Below the pieces are notes generated by a model. That model was not told the origin of the DNA, made no database searches, and was given only the letters and a program-made list of their open reading frames with translations. DNA of 64,000 nt, taken from assembly GCA_009839505.1 (NCBI GenBank), contig VXPO01000093.1, forward strand, positions 1-64,000. The letters run 5' to 3'. The stretch's first letter is position 1. Every line of letters begins with the position of its first letter. The DNA comes from Gammaproteobacteria bacterium (lineage in GTDB: Bacteria; Pseudomonadota; Gammaproteobacteria; Pseudomonadales; Azotimanducaceae). Positions 35,995 through 48,135 of the stretch are shown piece after piece. The position numbers and the translations under genes are program-made.

Positions 35995-36750
35995 TTGCCC
36001 GTTGCCCTCACGCCGACCACCATCTACCGTTCCGATGCTGCAGTCGTTTCTCATGTCGATCTGACCTCCGACACGGGTCGCGAGGCCGCCGCCTTCGCGT
36101 GGCTCGACGAACGCGAGCAGTCGCGCCGGGAGCGTTTTCTGCATCCCCGACCGCGCAGACAGTTCACCTTGTGCCGCGCCGCACTCCGGAGCGCGCTCTG
36201 CCGTGCCCTTCGCTGTTCCAACGATGAACTGTCATTCGGAACGTCTGCCTACGGAAAGCCCTTTGCCTTGGTCGGCGGTGTTCCTGCATCGACCGACTTC
36301 AACGTCAGCCACAGTGGCCGGCACGGCCTCATCGCGGTTGCTCCAAAGAGACGAATCGGCGTAGACGTCGAGGTGCGTTCCCCGCGGCGAGATATCGACG
36401 GCGACATCCGGTTGCTCTTCAGCCCCGAGGAGCGCGCCCGCCTCAACGAGGCGAATGGACGTCGCCGCCTCGAATTGTTCTGGAGTCTGTGGACCATGAA
36501 GGAGGCACTCCTCAAAGCGTTGGGCACAGGACTATCGCGCGACACGACAGGCTTCACGATACCGCCGGCGACGAGTTTCGGAGATGGGCGCGTCGATTTC
36601 CGGTTTCCCGACATGCCCGCTACACGATGGCAGCTTCAGGCACTGGACGACACCCGCTTCGTCGCAGCAGTCGCACTCGAGATTCCGACACCGTCCGTCC
36701 CCGACTCGATTGGGCAGAACGAACCGGACACGGGCGGCTCGGGTACGTGA
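35995..36750 (+). CDS. Sfp-type 4'-phosphopantetheinyl transferase
   Basis: The 251-residue protein from TTG 35995 has the three family motifs: FNVSHSGRHGLIAV, IGVDVEV (D124, E126 bind Mg) and FWSLWTMKEALLKALG (W166, K169-E170, K174). Pseudo-dimeric Sfp-type enzymes activate carrier proteins of PKS and NRPS systems. Its position between the free ACP and an alpha/beta hydrolase, and next to the PKS, marks it as dedicated to this island. The stop overlaps the next gene (GTGA). Confidence 0.93.
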   Translation: MPVALTPTTIYRSDAAVVSHVDLTSDTGREAAAFAWLDEREQSRRERFLHPRPRRQFTLCRAALRSALCRALRCSNDELSFGTSAYGKPFALVGGVPASTDFNVSHSGRHGLIAVAPKRRIGVDVEVRSPRRDIDGDIRLLFSPEERARLNEANGRRRLELFWSLWTMKEALLKALGTGLSRDTTGFTIPPATSFGDGRVDFRFPDMPATRWQLQALDDTRFVAAVALEIPTPSVPDSIGQNEPDTGGSGT

Positions 36751-37718
36751 AGTCGGCAACGGACACGGCGGGTCATCAGCCAACGAACCCGACTTGGCGG
36801 ATACCCGATCCAATCTCGACATGCGAGGTTCAATGCGCCGGTCAGGCCAGCATCGTTGTGCGCCAGCATGGCAATGCGGACGCACCGCTCCGCCTGATCC
36901 TGAGCCACGGCAACGGACTCGCGATCGATCTCTACTATCCGTTCTGGTCGCTCCTCGCCGACGAGTTCGAACTGATTGTCTACGATCTCAGAAACCATGG
37001 CTGGAACCATCCGAGCGCGCGCGAGCATCACAACCTGCCGACAATGATCAATGACCACGACCTCGTGCTCGAGGCCGTCGACCGCCGCTATGGCGAGAAG
37101 ACCTGCGTCGGTGTCTTTCATTCCCTTTCCACCGTAATCGCGCTGTTGTCGTTCACGCAGAGGTACTCCGGTCTGCTCCTGGTCGACCCGCCGTTGTGCA
37201 AGCCTGGCGCGAGCGACGAGGATTTCGACGCAGCGACCGAGCGCGCAGCGGCAATGACCCGGAGCCGACATGAGCGATACAGCGCCGAAGAAGACTTCGC
37301 GGACATGCTCGAATACCTGCCGAGCTTCGCTCGCGTCCTGCCGGGCGTCCGGCAACTCATGGCGAGGACGACGCTGAGACCGACGGCGGACAACACCGGC
37401 TATGAACTGCGTTGCCCTGCCGAACTCGAAGCGCAGGTCATCGAGTACATCCGGTCGTTCGCGCCGCTCTTGGATCTGGACACGCTCTATTGCCCAACCA
37501 AGGTCATCGGAGCCGACCCGACCCTGCCGTACACCTATCTACCGAGCTTTGACCTCTCGCAGATCGCGGCGGTCCAATACGACTTCGTGGTCGACGCGAC
37601 GCATCTGGTCCAGATGGAGAAGCCGGAGGAGTGCGTCCTGATGCTGCGGGATTTCCTCGACCGAATCGGCTTGCTCAACCTTGATTCGGAACCTGGAGCG
37701 GGCACTCCGCGCTGCTGA
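36747..37718 (+). CDS. alpha/beta hydrolase
   Basis: From GTG 36747 the 323-residue protein has LILSHGNGLAIDLYYPFW, VYDLRNHG and a nucleophile elbow VGVFHSLSTV (Ser126; Gly at the usual GxSxG ends replaced by Phe and Ser). Asp lies in VIGADP, and DATHLVQMEKPE holds the likely catalytic His. It overlaps the transferase stop by 4 bases. A role in thioester release or editing of PKS products is inferred from position. It is convergent with the PKS, 37 bases apart. Confidence 0.88.
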   Translation: MKSATDTAGHQPTNPTWRIPDPISTCEVQCAGQASIVVRQHGNADAPLRLILSHGNGLAIDLYYPFWSLLADEFELIVYDLRNHGWNHPSAREHHNLPTMINDHDLVLEAVDRRYGEKTCVGVFHSLSTVIALLSFTQRYSGLLLVDPPLCKPGASDEDFDAATERAAAMTRSRHERYSAEEDFADMLEYLPSFARVLPGVRQLMARTTLRPTADNTGYELRCPAELEAQVIEYIRSFAPLLDLDTLYCPTKVIGADPTLPYTYLPSFDLSQIAAVQYDFVVDATHLVQMEKPEECVLMLRDFLDRIGLLNLDSEPGAGTPRC

Positions 37719-37755
37719 TCAGGATATCGCGCCTTGGTGCTCCACGACACTGGCG

Positions 37756-40700
37756 CTAACGCTTCCGGGGCTCGACCCAGTGGCGCGCTCTCTCGAACGG
37801 ATAGATCGGCAATGCAACGCGTCGCCGAGTCTCTCCCGCGAACAGTCCTGCAAAGGACACCGGCAAGCCAGCCGTATAAGCGCTTGCAACCGCGTCGACG
37901 AATCCAAGGTCGCAGGAGAGCAATTCCATGCTCGATAGTCGAAGTGGCGGCGACCCGGATCTCGCGGACGCGTCGGATCCGGCGTCCGGCCAAACATCAG
38001 CAACCGCCGCAGCGATCGAGTTCGACGGTCCCAAGTCCACGATGGCATCCACCTCCTGGTCCGCCAACGTCTTGGCCCAGGCTTCCGGCGCTGCGGACTT
38101 CGCCATCCCCGAACGCCAGGACGACTCGTCGAATGCGTCCCCGGAACTGCTCACGCCACCGGTCGCGGCGTTCACCATCGTGACCGCTGGCCGCTTAAAG
38201 ACCACGTCTTCGGTTTCCGCGGTCGATGTGTCGCATCCGGCTAAAGCAAGGCGCAGCCCTTCTTCGAGGTCGAACACGCCAGCCGCCTGTGCCGCGGCGA
38301 GTTCCCCGGCCTCATGTCCTGCGACGACACCCGGCCGGATTCCGACACTCGACCAGAGCGCCGTGAGCGCGCACTGAAGTGCGTATGTGAGCGCGCACTG
38401 AAGTCCGTGCGCGCACTGAAGTGCGTACACGCTCGAACGCGCCAAGGCCGGGTCGCCGGCATCGGCGCTCCCGCCGTGCCCGAAAAGCAGGTCCAGCAGC
38501 GATTGTCCGCGAGTTTCGCGGACGAGGGCATCGCATTGATCAAGTGTGGCTCTGACTACCGGTTCGCTCTGGTAGAGCCTTTCCACCGTGGTGGGGCAGA
38601 AGTCGACCTCGTCGGAGAACACGAAAGCGACCTTGCTCGCTTGAAGCGTCGGCGCTGCGCCGTCCGGACCCGAAAGTTCTCGTAGACGCTCGTGCAACGA
38701 CTCCAGGTCCGTAAACACGATGGCGGCGCGATGGCCGAAGTGGCTGCGGCCGCTCCCCGCCGTCCAGGTCAGGTCCGCAATCCACGCCGCGAGGGCTTCG
38801 TCTGTTTCTAGCCCGCCGCGCTGCTCGTCGATCCATGCAACGTACCGCCGGGCCAAGGCACGCAGCGCGTTGTCCGACTTGGCGGACAACGGCAGCAACC
38901 GGGCCGGGCGTGCACGGTAGTCGGTTCCGAATGCCTCGCCATCGCCGAGTGCGTCGGGCAGGTCTGCGCCCACGGGTGTGGCACCGCCCTCGGGCGTGAG
39001 TCCGTTGCCGGACTCGGCACCGTCCGTGGGTGCCTCCACGATCACGTGCGCATTGGTGCCCGAGAATCCGAACGCGCTTACGCCGGCCCGGGCGATTCCG
39101 TCCCCCTTGCGTGGCCAGTCGGTCGGTTGCGAGGGGACTCGAATCGCCACCCGGTCCCAGTCCACATGCGGGTTCGGGGTCTCGAAGTGGAGTTGCTTCG
39201 GAATGGCCCCGCGGCGCATCGACAGTACGACCTTGATCAATCCGGCGATCCCTGCCGCAGCCTCCAGATGACCGATGTTCGACTTCACCGCGCCGAGCAG
39301 CAAAGGTTGTTCCTTGTCCCGTGCTTTGCCGTATACGGCGGCCGTGGCCTGCACCTCGATGGGATCGCCGAGCTGCGAACCCACTCCGTTTGCTTCCACG
39401 TAGTCCACGTCCGACGGAGCCACTCCCGACCGTCGAAGGGCGTCTTCCATTACCTGTTGCTGGGCCGGGCCGTTCGGGATCGTCAACCCGGCTCCGGTCC
39501 CGTTTTGATTCACGGCCGAGCCGCGGATCACGCCCCAGATCCGATCTCCACCGGACAGCGCGTCCGCGTGGCGCTTGAGAACGACGACGCCGCATCCCTC
39601 CCCGCGCACGTATCCGTCCGCTGAGGCATCGAACGACGCACACCGACCGACCGAGGAGAGCATGCCGTGTTCGATCAGGAAGTTGGCGACGCCTGGCGAC
39701 AGGACGACGTTGACGCCGCCGGCGAGCGCGAGTTCCACCTCGCCCCGTTGCAGCGCCGTCACCGCCTCGTGAACGGCCACCAGCGACGAGGCGCAGTTCA
39801 GCTCCAGGGGAATCGCGGGTCCGACGAGTCCGAACTCGAAAGCGATGCGACCCACGGCGATGCTGCCCATGGTGCCGAAATAGCCCCCCTGCCTGCCGGC
39901 GGCACCGATCAGCTCTCGATACTCGCCCGCGCCCAGCCCCACGTACACGCCAGCGCGGGTACCCCGCAGTCGGGCGGTGTCGATGGCGGCATCTTCAAGG
40001 GCGTGCCAGCTTGTCTCCAGCAGCATCCGTTGCTGTGGATCCATCGCCTCGGCCTCGATCGGCCGAATGCCAAAGAAGCCTGCATCGAAGCAGTCGAGTT
40101 CCGACACGAACCCGCCGCGCCTCAACGATGACTGATCCGCCCCGGCGTCGCCAACGATATGGCTCCAGGACTCGAAATCGGGGCGTCCGTCCGAGATCAG
40201 GTCGTCAGCCGATGCGAGTCGGTTCCAGTAGGCGGCGACATCCGGCGCACCGGGATACCGGCAAGCCATGCCGACGATCGCAATCGCCTCGTCGCCCGTC
40301 CTGTCGTGGGTTCTCGCCTGCACGACGGGCTCGGCTGCATCCGCCACCGTGCCGGACTTGCCTTCTACATCCAGCGTTGCGGCCAGTTCGCCGATGAGGA
40401 ATCGGGAAAGGGCGTCGGCATCGGGATAGTCGAACACCACCGTGTTGGTGGCCACGTAAGCGCCGGCGAAAGCCCGGTTCAGTCGGTTCCTCAACTCGAC
40501 AGCCATCAGGGAATCCATGCCCAGGTCGGTGAAGCGCGCGCTAGGCGCGGGCCTTCCTGGAAGTCGCATGATCGACTGCAACGCATCCAGTACGAAGTTG
40601 CAAAGGATCCCGTGGTGCTCGGACAAGGGTGCGTTCCTCAGGCGCATCACAAGGTCATCCTGCCCTTGCGGTGCTTCGGATGCTGGCCGCGGCTCCTCGG

Positions 40701-43700
40701 ACGCGAAGGAGAGCAATTCCTCGAGCAGCGGCGACGGCCGGCCCAGCGCCTTGGCATATACAGGCCAGTCCGCCGCCATCGACACCGTAAGACCCACGTC
40801 CTCGCGCACCACTCGCTCGAAGACGTCCAACCCCTGCCGTGGCGTAATCCAGCGAATTCCCCGGGCGGCGAGGTGCTCCGCGATACGCTCGCGGTGCTCC
40901 TCCGCCTTGCCGATTTCTGCCCATGCACCCCAGGCGATGGCCTGGCCGGAAAGGCCGAGCGCCCGCCGGTGGGCGGCGAGCTGGTCGAGAAACGAATTGG
41001 CCGCGGCATGGTTCGACTGCCCTGGATTGCCCATCACGCCGGCCGCGCTGGAGAACAGGACGAAAAGGTCCAGATCCCGATGCACCGTCGCCCGGTGCAG
41101 ATTCCACGCGCCCTGCACCTTCGGCCCCATCACCGTCTCGAAGGTATCCCAGGTCTGATTCCCGAGGGAGGCATCCGCAAGCACCCCGGCGCTGTGGACG
41201 ATGCCCGCCAGGGGCGGCAGTTCCGCGTCGATACGGTCGAGCATCGCGTCGACCTCCTGAGCCACCGACACGTCTGCGATCTCGCTCCGCACGACGACGC
41301 CGCGCGACTCAAGCGATTGAATCGTCTCCAGGGCGACGGCGTCCGGTGGACGGCGTCCGTTGAGCACGATGGTGCCCGCTCCGTGGTCGGCCAGCCAGCC
41401 GGCCAGTACACAGCCGATTCCTCCGAACCCGCCGGTCACGAGGTAGGTGCCATCGCCGCGCAAACGCCCTTGGGCAATGGACGGCTGGGTCAGCACGATC
41501 TTGCCGATGTGCTGGGCTCGGCGCATGAACGTCATTGCCGAAGAAACCTCGGCCATTGGCCAGCGCTGGAGCGGGAGCGGAGCAAGCTCGCCGGCTTCCA
41601 TGCGCTTTGTGAGGTCCGCAAGTACCGCACCCGCGCCCGCGGGATCGCGTTCCTTGATCTCGTCTAAGCGCAACACGGAATACCGGACGTCCGGCCGTGC
41701 AGCCGCCATGGCCTCCTCGCTCCAGATCTCGCGAGCGCCGAGTTCCACGAAACGGCCGCCGCGCGCGAGGCAGGACAGGCTCGCGTCGACGAAACCCTCG
41801 CCGGTCAAGCTGTTCAGCACCACGTCCACCCCCGCGCCGTCAGTGGCTTCGAGAACCGCCTGGGCAAATGCCACCGTCCGACTGTCGTACACGCCCTTGA
41901 TCGCGAGCGAGCGGAGAAAGTCCTGCTTCGGCGCGCTGCATGTCGCGAATATCCGGGCGCCAGCCGCCTGCGCCAACTGGATGGCCGCAAGTCCAACACC
42001 GCCGGCGCCGGAATGGATCAGTACGCGCTCGCCGCTGGTGAGCCCGGCAAGTTCCAACGACAACGCGGCTGAGACGAACGCGGTGGGCACACCCGCAAGT
42101 GCCACGGACGAAATTCCCGACGGCGCGGGCACCACCAACTCGGCCCGTGTCGTCACCTCTGCCGCGAATGCACCGAAAGCCATGCCGACCACCCGGTCGC
42201 CGACCGAGACGTGCGAGACATTCTCGCCCGTGGCGACGACCCGACCGCACAGTTCGCGACCGAGTTCCCCGGTCTCGAGCGCGCCCATCGCGCGCAGCAC
42301 GTCGCGAAAGTTGAGACCCGCGGCGTCGACGGCGATGCGCACCTCGCCCGGCTCCAGGGATCGTTCCGGGACGGACTCCAGGCCTAGCGCATCGAGCGAT
42401 TCTTCCGTACCGGGCGTGAGCCGCCACCCGCGGTCGACCGGGAACGATGTCCGTGGAGCCGCGGCACCGGCCTGCACAAGGCGCGCCACACGTCGTCGCT
42501 CGCCCCGCCAAGCGATGTGGTTTTCGCCATCGGGCCACAGCATTTCGCCAGCGAGTACGGCGACGTCCGTAGGATCGTCGGGGTCGATGTCGATCATCCG
42601 CGGGTTCAGTTGCGCCGCTTCGCGGGCAACCACCTTGCCGAACCCCCAGAGGGCCGCCCCGGCCGGTGTCCCGTCTCTTTCGCGGTCGAGGACCTGCGCA
42701 CCGCGCGTTACCAGCCACAGACCCTTGGCGAACGTGACGTCCGCATCCAGCGCGCCCTGCACCAGCGCGAGAGCGCTTGCCTGCGCGTGTTTCACGTCTT
42801 GCGCGATCTCGCCGGTCGCCGCCTCTCTCCCGTGGCCGTCGAGCGCCGGCAGATGCACGATCCCTTCAAGCACCGCGTCCGGGGCCAGACCTTCCAACAA
42901 CGACTTCCACGACTCCCGGCACTGTAGGGGGACCGACGTCTGCACTACTTCCAGGGGACTAGGCGGCTTGGCGCCCTCGGCGACACCCTCGCCCGCGACC
43001 ACCACGGCTTGGTTTCGCGCCGCAAGCTCGCTTGCGAGCGTATCGCCAACGCCACCACGGTCGCGGACGATCAACCAAATACCGGAGGAAGGTGCCGCTT
43101 CGTCGGGGGCGCTCGCCACGACGATGCCGCGGTCGAGCAGCGCGTCGGGGTTGTCCTCCTCGACGCCCAGAATCGTCACCTCGCTGAAGCCCGCATCGCG
43201 AACGGCTTGGCGCCAGACTTCCGGTTCCGCGATCGCGCTAGCAGGTCGGTAGGAGTCGGCAAAGCGCCACCATCCGTCCAAGAGCCCGAAGGTGAGATCC
43301 TGCCAGTGCCGCGCACGCATGAGTTCGAGCACGACGAGCCGGCCTCCCGGGGCGAGCAGCGAGCGACAGTTCGCCAGCGTCTCCTTGAGGTCGCGAGTCG
43401 CGTGCAACACGTTGGATGCGACGACCAGATCGTAGCCCTGCCGGTCGAAACCCTGTGTCGACGGATCCGCTTCGATGTCGAGGACTCGGAAGTCGAACGA
43501 TGAACCCTCTCCGCCGAAACGCCCCTCGGCCGGGGCGAAAAAGGCCGCGGAGACATCCGTGTACAGGTAGTCGAAGCGCCCCTCGGGAAGCACGGAGAGC
43601 ACCGCCTCGGTCGCCGACCCCGTGCCGGCTCCGACCTCGAGCACGCGCAGCGTGCTGCCCTCCGGAATCGTCTCGCAGACTGGCAGGAGGGTGTCCGCAA

Positions 43701-46700
43701 GCAGCCGATTACCCGCGCGGGCCGCGCAAGAGTTGCGGTAGATGTCGGCCGCGGACGGCTCCCCACTGCTGAACAGCAAGGTGAGCGGATCGGCCTTACC
43801 CTGCAGTACCTCGACCAGTGCCTCGCCACAACGGCGCAACAGCCCGATCTCGTACGCGCCATGCGGATGCAGCGCCTCCAGATCGGCCGCCAGTTGCTGC
43901 GGATCGCCAAGTGCATCGTCGGGCAACGACCCGCCGCGTCCCGCCGCGACGGCAAGCTTGCCATCCGTTCCCGGGACAACCACTCCGGCCTCGCCCAACA
44001 TTGCCAGTAGGCGGGCAAACAAGCGCCGATGCTCGGCGCCGATGCCGAGTTCGTCCGCCAGAGTCTGCGGTTCGAACGCCGTCCCCGCATCCCTCAGGCA
44101 GTCGAGCTGAGTGAAAGCCGCGACAGCGTAGGCGCGTGACAGGCGGTCGAGATCAGCGAGCAACTCGAGGCGTTGCGCCGACGTGACGCCTTCCGCTTGA
44201 AGGTAGTCGGAAAATGGCTCGATTCGCGCCGCGTCCGTCGCCGAATCGGCGTCTAGGCGCGCGGGCTCCGGCCCTTGCGCATGCACCCGCTCCCGCCAAG
44301 CCACTTCGTAGAGCAGGTCGCCGACTTCGGTCATGGCCGCCAGCATTGCGGTGCGTGTCGCCCGCTTCATGGTGAACCCGTCCACGCCGCCGATGGGTTC
44401 GCCATCCGGCGTATAGATCCGGAGGTCGGCCTTCAGCACCTCCGCCGAGTCGTCCCATTCATCCTCGACGCTGACGCCGCTCCCGCGCATGCGCGCATGG
44501 CAGACGACATGCTGCGGCGGCGGCCCGACCAGCCACAGCCGTTCCCACCCGAACGGCATGTAGGTCGTTTTGCCGGAACGCCTTGCCTGGCCGCGCGCCG
44601 CCATCAGGACCTGGAAACACCCGTCTAGGAGTATCGGATGCATGTCCATGCCGCCTTGTCGCAGTTCCTCCTGCAGAACGACGTCGCCAATGGCCTCGCC
44701 CGGGCCGTAGCAGATGGTCTGCAGCGGGCGAAACGCCGGGCCGAGCACGACCTTGGTGCTGATCTTGTTGCGATACAGCGATGCGACATCGCCGCGCGTC
44801 AGGTCGGCCCTCACGGCATCGAGATCCACCCGTGCGGGCGCCGCATCCGGGGGCAACCCCGGCAGCATCCGACCGTCCATGTGTTGCGTCCAGTCGTCGG
44901 TGGCGCCCTTGCTGAACACTTCGAACCGGCGCGGAGGCTCGGTCTTCGGACCGTCGCAGAGAAGCTGCAGCTCCCGGCCTGCCTCGCGTGGACTCGCCTC
45001 CGCCTCCGCCTGCTCGATCGGGAGAATCATCGGACTATGCAGCTGGCATTCCTCCAAGGTCACCGAGCGGGCACCTTCGCTCCACAGGACTCCCGCAGCC
45101 ATCGCCCCGAACATCGCTCCCGGCACCACCACCTGATCGAATACCCGGTGGTCGTCCAGCCAGTCAGGGTCGGATGCGCCGACCTCCGAGGCGAACACCA
45201 AATCGCCGTGGGGCGAGTCGTGCCGTGCCCCCAAAAGCGGATGTCCGGCGTCGGATCGGCGTCGTTTCGGTGCGCCGATCCAGTGTCGGCGGCGCTGGAA
45301 CGGGTAGGTTGGCAGCGCGATCCGGCACCGCGCCTCGCCGGCGAAGAGCCCTTCGAAGCGCAGCGGAAGTCCGGCCTCGTAGGCGGCGGCCACCGCGTGA
45401 ACGAAGGTGCCTTCCCCGGGTGCCTCCGGCGTCTCGTCGGACGGGCGTCGCAGACTCGCCACGGTGAACGGTTCCAGGGAACCGCTCCCCTGCGGCCAAG
45501 CCGACGACGCCATCGGTCCGATCACGGCGTGCGGTCCGACTTCCACGATCGCGTCCACACCAAGCTCCGCCGTGGTCTCTACACAGGCGCGAAACTCAAC
45601 GGGATCGCGCGCCTGACGTCTCCAGTACGCCGCGTCGAGCGGCTTGTCCGGCGTCGCGACGGCACCCGTGAGGTTGCTCACGAAGGTCAGCGACGGGGAC
45701 GAGAAGTCGAGCGCTTGCAGTGCTGCCTCGAGGTCGTCGAGCGCCGGCTCCACCATCGCGCTGTGATACGCGGGGCTCTTGCGCAGGGGTACCACCCGAA
45801 CGTCCTGCGCCTCCAGTCGCGCGGCCAGCGCCTCCACGTCCTCCCGCGGACCGCTAACCACCTGTTGGGCGCCGTTGTCCGCGGCGATGGCGAGGCCGAT
45901 CCCGGTGCAACTCGCGTTGTAATCGTCGAGCGCCGCGGCGACCTGCGACGGCGACGCGAATACCGCGGCCATGGCGCCGTCACCCGGCAACGCGCCGATC
46001 AGTGCGCCCCTTGCCGCCGCGAATCGAAGCCCGTCCTCGAGGCTCAGCACGCCGGCCGTATAGGCCGCCGCGATCTCGCCCAGACTGTGCCCCAAGACGA
46101 TTTCCGGTCGGACTCCGATGCTTGACCACAAGGCGGTAAGCGCACACTCCAGCGCGTAGATGGCGGGCTGCTTCCACTGCGGGTCGTCGAGTTCTCCCGT
46201 CGCTCCGGGCAGGCCGAACATGACGTCGAGCAGCGAGGCGCCGCGGTCGTCCCGAATGATCGCGTCACAGTGATCCAGCACGGCGCGTACCACCGGCTCC
46301 CTCTCGTAGAGGTCGTACCCCATGCCCGTCCACTGGCTTGCCTGGCCGGTGAAGGCAAAGGCGATCTTTGACACCGCCGCCGGTGCCGCGCCGCGTTCGC
46401 CGGCGACGATCGAATCGAGGCCCTGGCATAACGACGCGGCGTCGCTGAACACGACCGCGGCGCGATGGGCGAAGTGATCGCGTCCGACGGCCGCGGTCCA
46501 GGCCATGTCGGCGAGCTTCGACGCTTCGGTACCGCCGCCGTCGTCATTCGGGATTCCTTGTTCGAGCCAGGACTTGTAACGCGCGGCGAGATCCTGCACT
46601 GCTTCGGGAGACTTGCCGGAGAGCGGCAATATCCGGAGCCTTCGCTCTTTCGGCGCGTCAACCGCCGATGCCTGGTCCGCCATCGCCTCAGGCAGCAGCA

Positions 46701-48135
46701 GCGGTACCTCGCGTGCAGTCCCCACGGGCCAACCTGCGCCGGTTGCGGGAGCGTCCGGCGCGCCATGGCCTTCCACGATCACGTGCGAGTTGGTTCCGGA
46801 GAAGCCGAACGAGCTTACGCCGGCGAGCGGCGGGCGATCACCCGGATTCGGCCACTCGGTCGGCGTCGTCGTGATCCGTACGGGCAACCGTTCCCACTCG
46901 ATATTCGGATTCGGATTACTCAGGTTGAGGTGCCTCGGGATGACTCCTCGGCGCATCGCCAGCAGCACCTTGATCAGGCCCGCCGACCCTGCAGCCGCGG
47001 CCAGATGACCGATGTTGGTCTTCACCGAGCCTACGAGCAGGGGAGTTTCGCTGTCCCGTCCCCGACCATAGACGGATGCAGCGGCCGCGATTTCGACCGG
47101 ATCGCCCAGCTTGGTTCCGGTTCCGTGCGCCTCAAGATAGTCGACTTCGGACGGCGCAACGGATGCGCGCGACAGCGCATCCTCGATGACCCGCTCCTGT
47201 GTGAGCCGCATCGGCACGGACAGCCCCGGACGCGCCCCATCCTGGTTGATGGCTGCACCGCGAATCACGCCCCAGATCCTATCCCCCGCCGCCTCGGCCT
47301 CCTCGAGTCGCTTCAAGACCAAGATCCCACAGCCCTCGCTGCGCACGAATCCATCCGCCCGCTCGTCGAACGTCCAGCATTGACCGGACGGCGACAGCAT
47401 GCCGGCGCTGGCCATCCCTTCCGTCGTCAGTGGCGACAGGATCACGCACACGCCACCTGCGAGGGCGAGATCCGCCTCGCCCCGCTCAAGGCCCGCCACC
47501 GCCTGGTGTACCGCCACGAGGGAAGACGAGCAGGCCGTGTCGACCGCTACCGACGCGCCCTGCAGTCCGAGAAAGAACGACACGCGTCCGCTTGCGGTGC
47601 TGAAGCGGTTTCCGGTCAACAGGTACAGCGTCGCGTCCCCGCCGACGGGATTGCTCGCACCCCGCACCAACTCCTGGTACTCGTAGCTGCCGATCCCCGC
47701 GTAGACGCCGGTGCGACTTCCGTCCAGGCTCGCCGGTGCGATCCCCGCGTCCTCCAGCGCTTCCCAGCTCACCTCGAGCAGCAGGCGCTGCTGGGGGTCG
47801 AGGGACTCCGCCTCCAGCGGCGAGATACGGAAGAACTCGGCGTCGAACTGGTCGATACCTTCAAGGAACGAGCCGTACCGGCTCGCCGGATGAACGGGAG
47901 TCTCGTCCGGGAACATCTGACTGACGCGCCCGCTGCCCGGTCCGGGCGAGCCATGCGATACCGTGTTCCCGCCCGCCTCGAGCAGCTGCCAGAACGCCGA
48001 CAGGTCGGCCGCGCCGGGAAAGCGGCAGGCCATGCCGACAACCGCGATCGACTCGCCGACAGCGCCTCGCTCGCCGGACGGCCCGTGGCGACTTCGTGGG
48101 CGGGCCGTCGATGATTCGTCCGCCGGGCTGTTCAT
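37756..48135 (-). CDS. highly reducing type I polyketide synthase with inactive terminal KS-AT module
   Basis: The 3459-residue protein reads: KS1 28-455 (DTACSSS Cys202, EAHGTGT His337, KTNIGH His376), AT1 591-880 (GHSLGE Ser684), DH 965-1218 (H996 in [11 protein letters not shown]1171), C-methyltransferase about 1465-1675 ([11 protein letters not shown]), ER 1912-2218 ([11 protein letters not shown]), KR 2229-2410 (TGGFGGIG), ACP 2510-2585 (GMDSL Ser2542), KS2 2615-3036 (NCASS Cys2781; HGTGT His replaced by Asn2916; His2956 kept), AT-like 3168-3380 (GHSxG Ser replaced by Glu3275, about 90 residues missing). It ends at [12 protein letters not shown] with no ACP or thioesterase. One full module could work iteratively on methyl-branched reduced chains. 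The ATG overlaps the SulP stop. Confidence 0.96.
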   Translation of the reverse strand: MNSPADESSTARPRSRHGPSGERGAVGESIAVVGMACRFPGAADLSAFWQLLEAGGNTVSHGSPGPGSGRVSQMFPDETPVHPASRYGSFLEGIDQFDAEFFRISPLEAESLDPQQRLLLEVSWEALEDAGIAPASLDGSRTGVYAGIGSYEYQELVRGASNPVGGDATLYLLTGNRFSTASGRVSFFLGLQGASVAVDTACSSSLVAVHQAVAGLERGEADLALAGGVCVILSPLTTEGMASAGMLSPSGQCWTFDERADGFVRSEGCGILVLKRLEEAEAAGDRIWGVIRGAAINQDGARPGLSVPMRLTQERVIEDALSRASVAPSEVDYLEAHGTGTKLGDPVEIAAAASVYGRGRDSETPLLVGSVKTNIGHLAAAAGSAGLIKVLLAMRRGVIPRHLNLSNPNPNIEWERLPVRITTTPTEWPNPGDRPPLAGVSSFGFSGTNSHVIVEGHGAPDAPATGAGWPVGTAREVPLLLPEAMADQASAVDAPKERRLRILPLSGKSPEAVQDLAARYKSWLEQGIPNDDGGGTEASKLADMAWTAAVGRDHFAHRAAVVFSDAASLCQGLDSIVAGERGAAPAAVSKIAFAFTGQASQWTGMGYDLYEREPVVRAVLDHCDAIIRDDRGASLLDVMFGLPGATGELDDPQWKQPAIYALECALTALWSSIGVRPEIVLGHSLGEIAAAYTAGVLSLEDGLRFAAARGALIGALPGDGAMAAVFASPSQVAAALDDYNASCTGIGLAIAADNGAQQVVSGPREDVEALAARLEAQDVRVVPLRKSPAYHSAMVEPALDDLEAALQALDFSSPSLTFVSNLTGAVATPDKPLDAAYWRRQARDPVEFRACVETTAELGVDAIVEVGPHAVIGPMASSAWPQGSGSLEPFTVASLRRPSDETPEAPGEGTFVHAVAAAYEAGLPLRFEGLFAGEARCRIALPTYPFQRRRHWIGAPKRRRSDAGHPLLGARHDSPHGDLVFASEVGASDPDWLDDHRVFDQVVVPGAMFGAMAAGVLWSEGARSVTLEECQLHSPMILPIEQAEAEASPREAGRELQLLCDGPKTEPPRRFEVFSKGATDDWTQHMDGRMLPGLPPDAAPARVDLDAVRADLTRGDVASLYRNKISTKVVLGPAFRPLQTICYGPGEAIGDVVLQEELRQGGMDMHPILLDGCFQVLMAARGQARRSGKTTYMPFGWERLWLVGPPPQHVVCHARMRGSGVSVEDEWDDSAEVLKADLRIYTPDGEPIGGVDGFTMKRATRTAMLAAMTEVGDLLYEVAWRERVHAQGPEPARLDADSATDAARIEPFSDYLQAEGVTSAQRLELLADLDRLSRAYAVAAFTQLDCLRDAGTAFEPQTLADELGIGAEHRRLFARLLAMLGEAGVVVPGTDGKLAVAAGRGGSLPDDALGDPQQLAADLEALHPHGAYEIGLLRRCGEALVEVLQGKADPLTLLFSSGEPSAADIYRNSCAARAGNRLLADTLLPVCETIPEGSTLRVLEVGAGTGSATEAVLSVLPEGRFDYLYTDVSAAFFAPAEGRFGGEGSSFDFRVLDIEADPSTQGFDRQGYDLVVASNVLHATRDLKETLANCRSLLAPGGRLVVLELMRARHWQDLTFGLLDGWWRFADSYRPASAIAEPEVWRQAVRDAGFSEVTILGVEEDNPDALLDRGIVVASAPDEAAPSSGIWLIVRDRGGVGDTLASELAARNQAVVVAGEGVAEGAKPPSPLEVVQTSVPLQCRESWKSLLEGLAPDAVLEGIVHLPALDGHGREAATGEIAQDVKHAQASALALVQGALDADVTFAKGLWLVTRGAQVLDRERDGTPAGAALWGFGKVVAREAAQLNPRMIDIDPDDPTDVAVLAGEMLWPDGENHIAWRGERRRVARLVQAGAAAPRTSFPVDRGWRLTPGTEESLDALGLESVPERSLEPGEVRIAVDAAGLNFRDVLRAMGALETGELGRELCGRVVATGENVSHVSVGDRVVGMAFGAFAAEVTTRAELVVPAPSGISSVALAGVPTAFVSAALSLELAGLTSGERVLIHSGAGGVGLAAIQLAQAAGARIFATCSAPKQDFLRSLAIKGVYDSRTVAFAQAVLEATDGAGVDVVLNSLTGEGFVDASLSCLARGGRFVELGAREIWSEEAMAAARPDVRYSVLRLDEIKERDPAGAGAVLADLTKRMEAGELAPLPLQRWPMAEVSSAMTFMRRAQHIGKIVLTQPSIAQGRLRGDGTYLVTGGFGGIGCVLAGWLADHGAGTIVLNGRRPPDAVALETIQSLESRGVVVRSEIADVSVAQEVDAMLDRIDAELPPLAGIVHSAGVLADASLGNQTWDTFETVMGPKVQGAWNLHRATVHRDLDLFVLFSSAAGVMGNPGQSNHAAANSFLDQLAAHRRALGLSGQAIAWGAWAEIGKAEEHRERIAEHLAARGIRWITPRQGLDVFERVVREDVGLTVSMAADWPVYAKALGRPSPLLEELLSFASEEPRPASEAPQGQDDLVMRLRNAPLSEHHGILCNFVLDALQSIMRLPGRPAPSARFTDLGMDSLMAVELRNRLNRAFAGAYVATNTVVFDYPDADALSRFLIGELAATLDVEGKSGTVADAAEPVVQARTHDRTGDEAIAIVGMACRYPGAPDVAAYWNRLASADDLISDGRPDFESWSHIVGDAGADQSSLRRGGFVSELDCFDAGFFGIRPIEAEAMDPQQRMLLETSWHALEDAAIDTARLRGTRAGVYVGLGAGEYRELIGAAGRQGGYFGTMGSIAVGRIAFEFGLVGPAIPLELNCASSLVAVHEAVTALQRGEVELALAGGVNVVLSPGVANFLIEHGMLSSVGRCASFDASADGYVRGEGCGVVVLKRHADALSGGDRIWGVIRGSAVNQNGTGAGLTIPNGPAQQQVMEDALRRSGVAPSDVDYVEANGVGSQLGDPIEVQATAAVYGKARDKEQPLLLGAVKSNIGHLEAAAGIAGLIKVVLSMRRGAIPKQLHFETPNPHVDWDRVAIRVPSQPTDWPRKGDGIARAGVSAFGFSGTNAHVIVEAPTDGAESGNGLTPEGGATPVGADLPDALGDGEAFGTDYRARPARLLPLSAKSDNALRALARRYVAWIDEQRGGLETDEALAAWIADLTWTAGSGRSHFGHRAAIVFTDLESLHERLRELSGPDGAAPTLQASKVAFVFSDEVDFCPTTVERLYQSEPVVRATLDQCDALVRETRGQSLLDLLFGHGGSADAGDPALARSSVYALQCAHGLQCALTYALQCALTALWSSVGIRPGVVAGHEAGELAAAQAAGVFDLEEGLRLALAGCDTSTAETEDVVFKRPAVTMVNAATGGVSSSGDAFDESSWRSGMAKSAAPEAWAKTLADQEVDAIVDLGPSNSIAAAVADVWPDAGSDASARSGSPPLRLSSMELLSCDLGFVDAVASAYTAGLPVSFAGLFAGETRRRVALPIYPFERARHWVEPRKR
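38365..38427. repeat. triplicated 20-base unit inside the AT-like region of the PKS
   Basis: The unit GCGCGCACTGAAGTGCGTA recurs at 38367-38385, 38391-38408 (last bases changed) and 38409-38427. It encodes YALQCA three times (residues 3237-3256) where AT1 has it once. The 42-base in-frame expansion sits in a domain already lacking its catalytic Ser. Confidence 0.75.

Noticed and set aside
40900..41200. PKS KR with His2376 at the position of the catalytic Tyr (SNHAAAN) as proof of an inactive KR
   Set aside because: Many PKS ketoreductases from memory also show NHAAAN here, so it is not safe evidence of inactivity.
45115..45160. PKS DH with Asp1000 replacing Gly in HxxxGxxxxP as an inactive domain
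   Set aside because: Catalytic His996 and Asp1171 are both present; the Gly change alone does not show loss of function.
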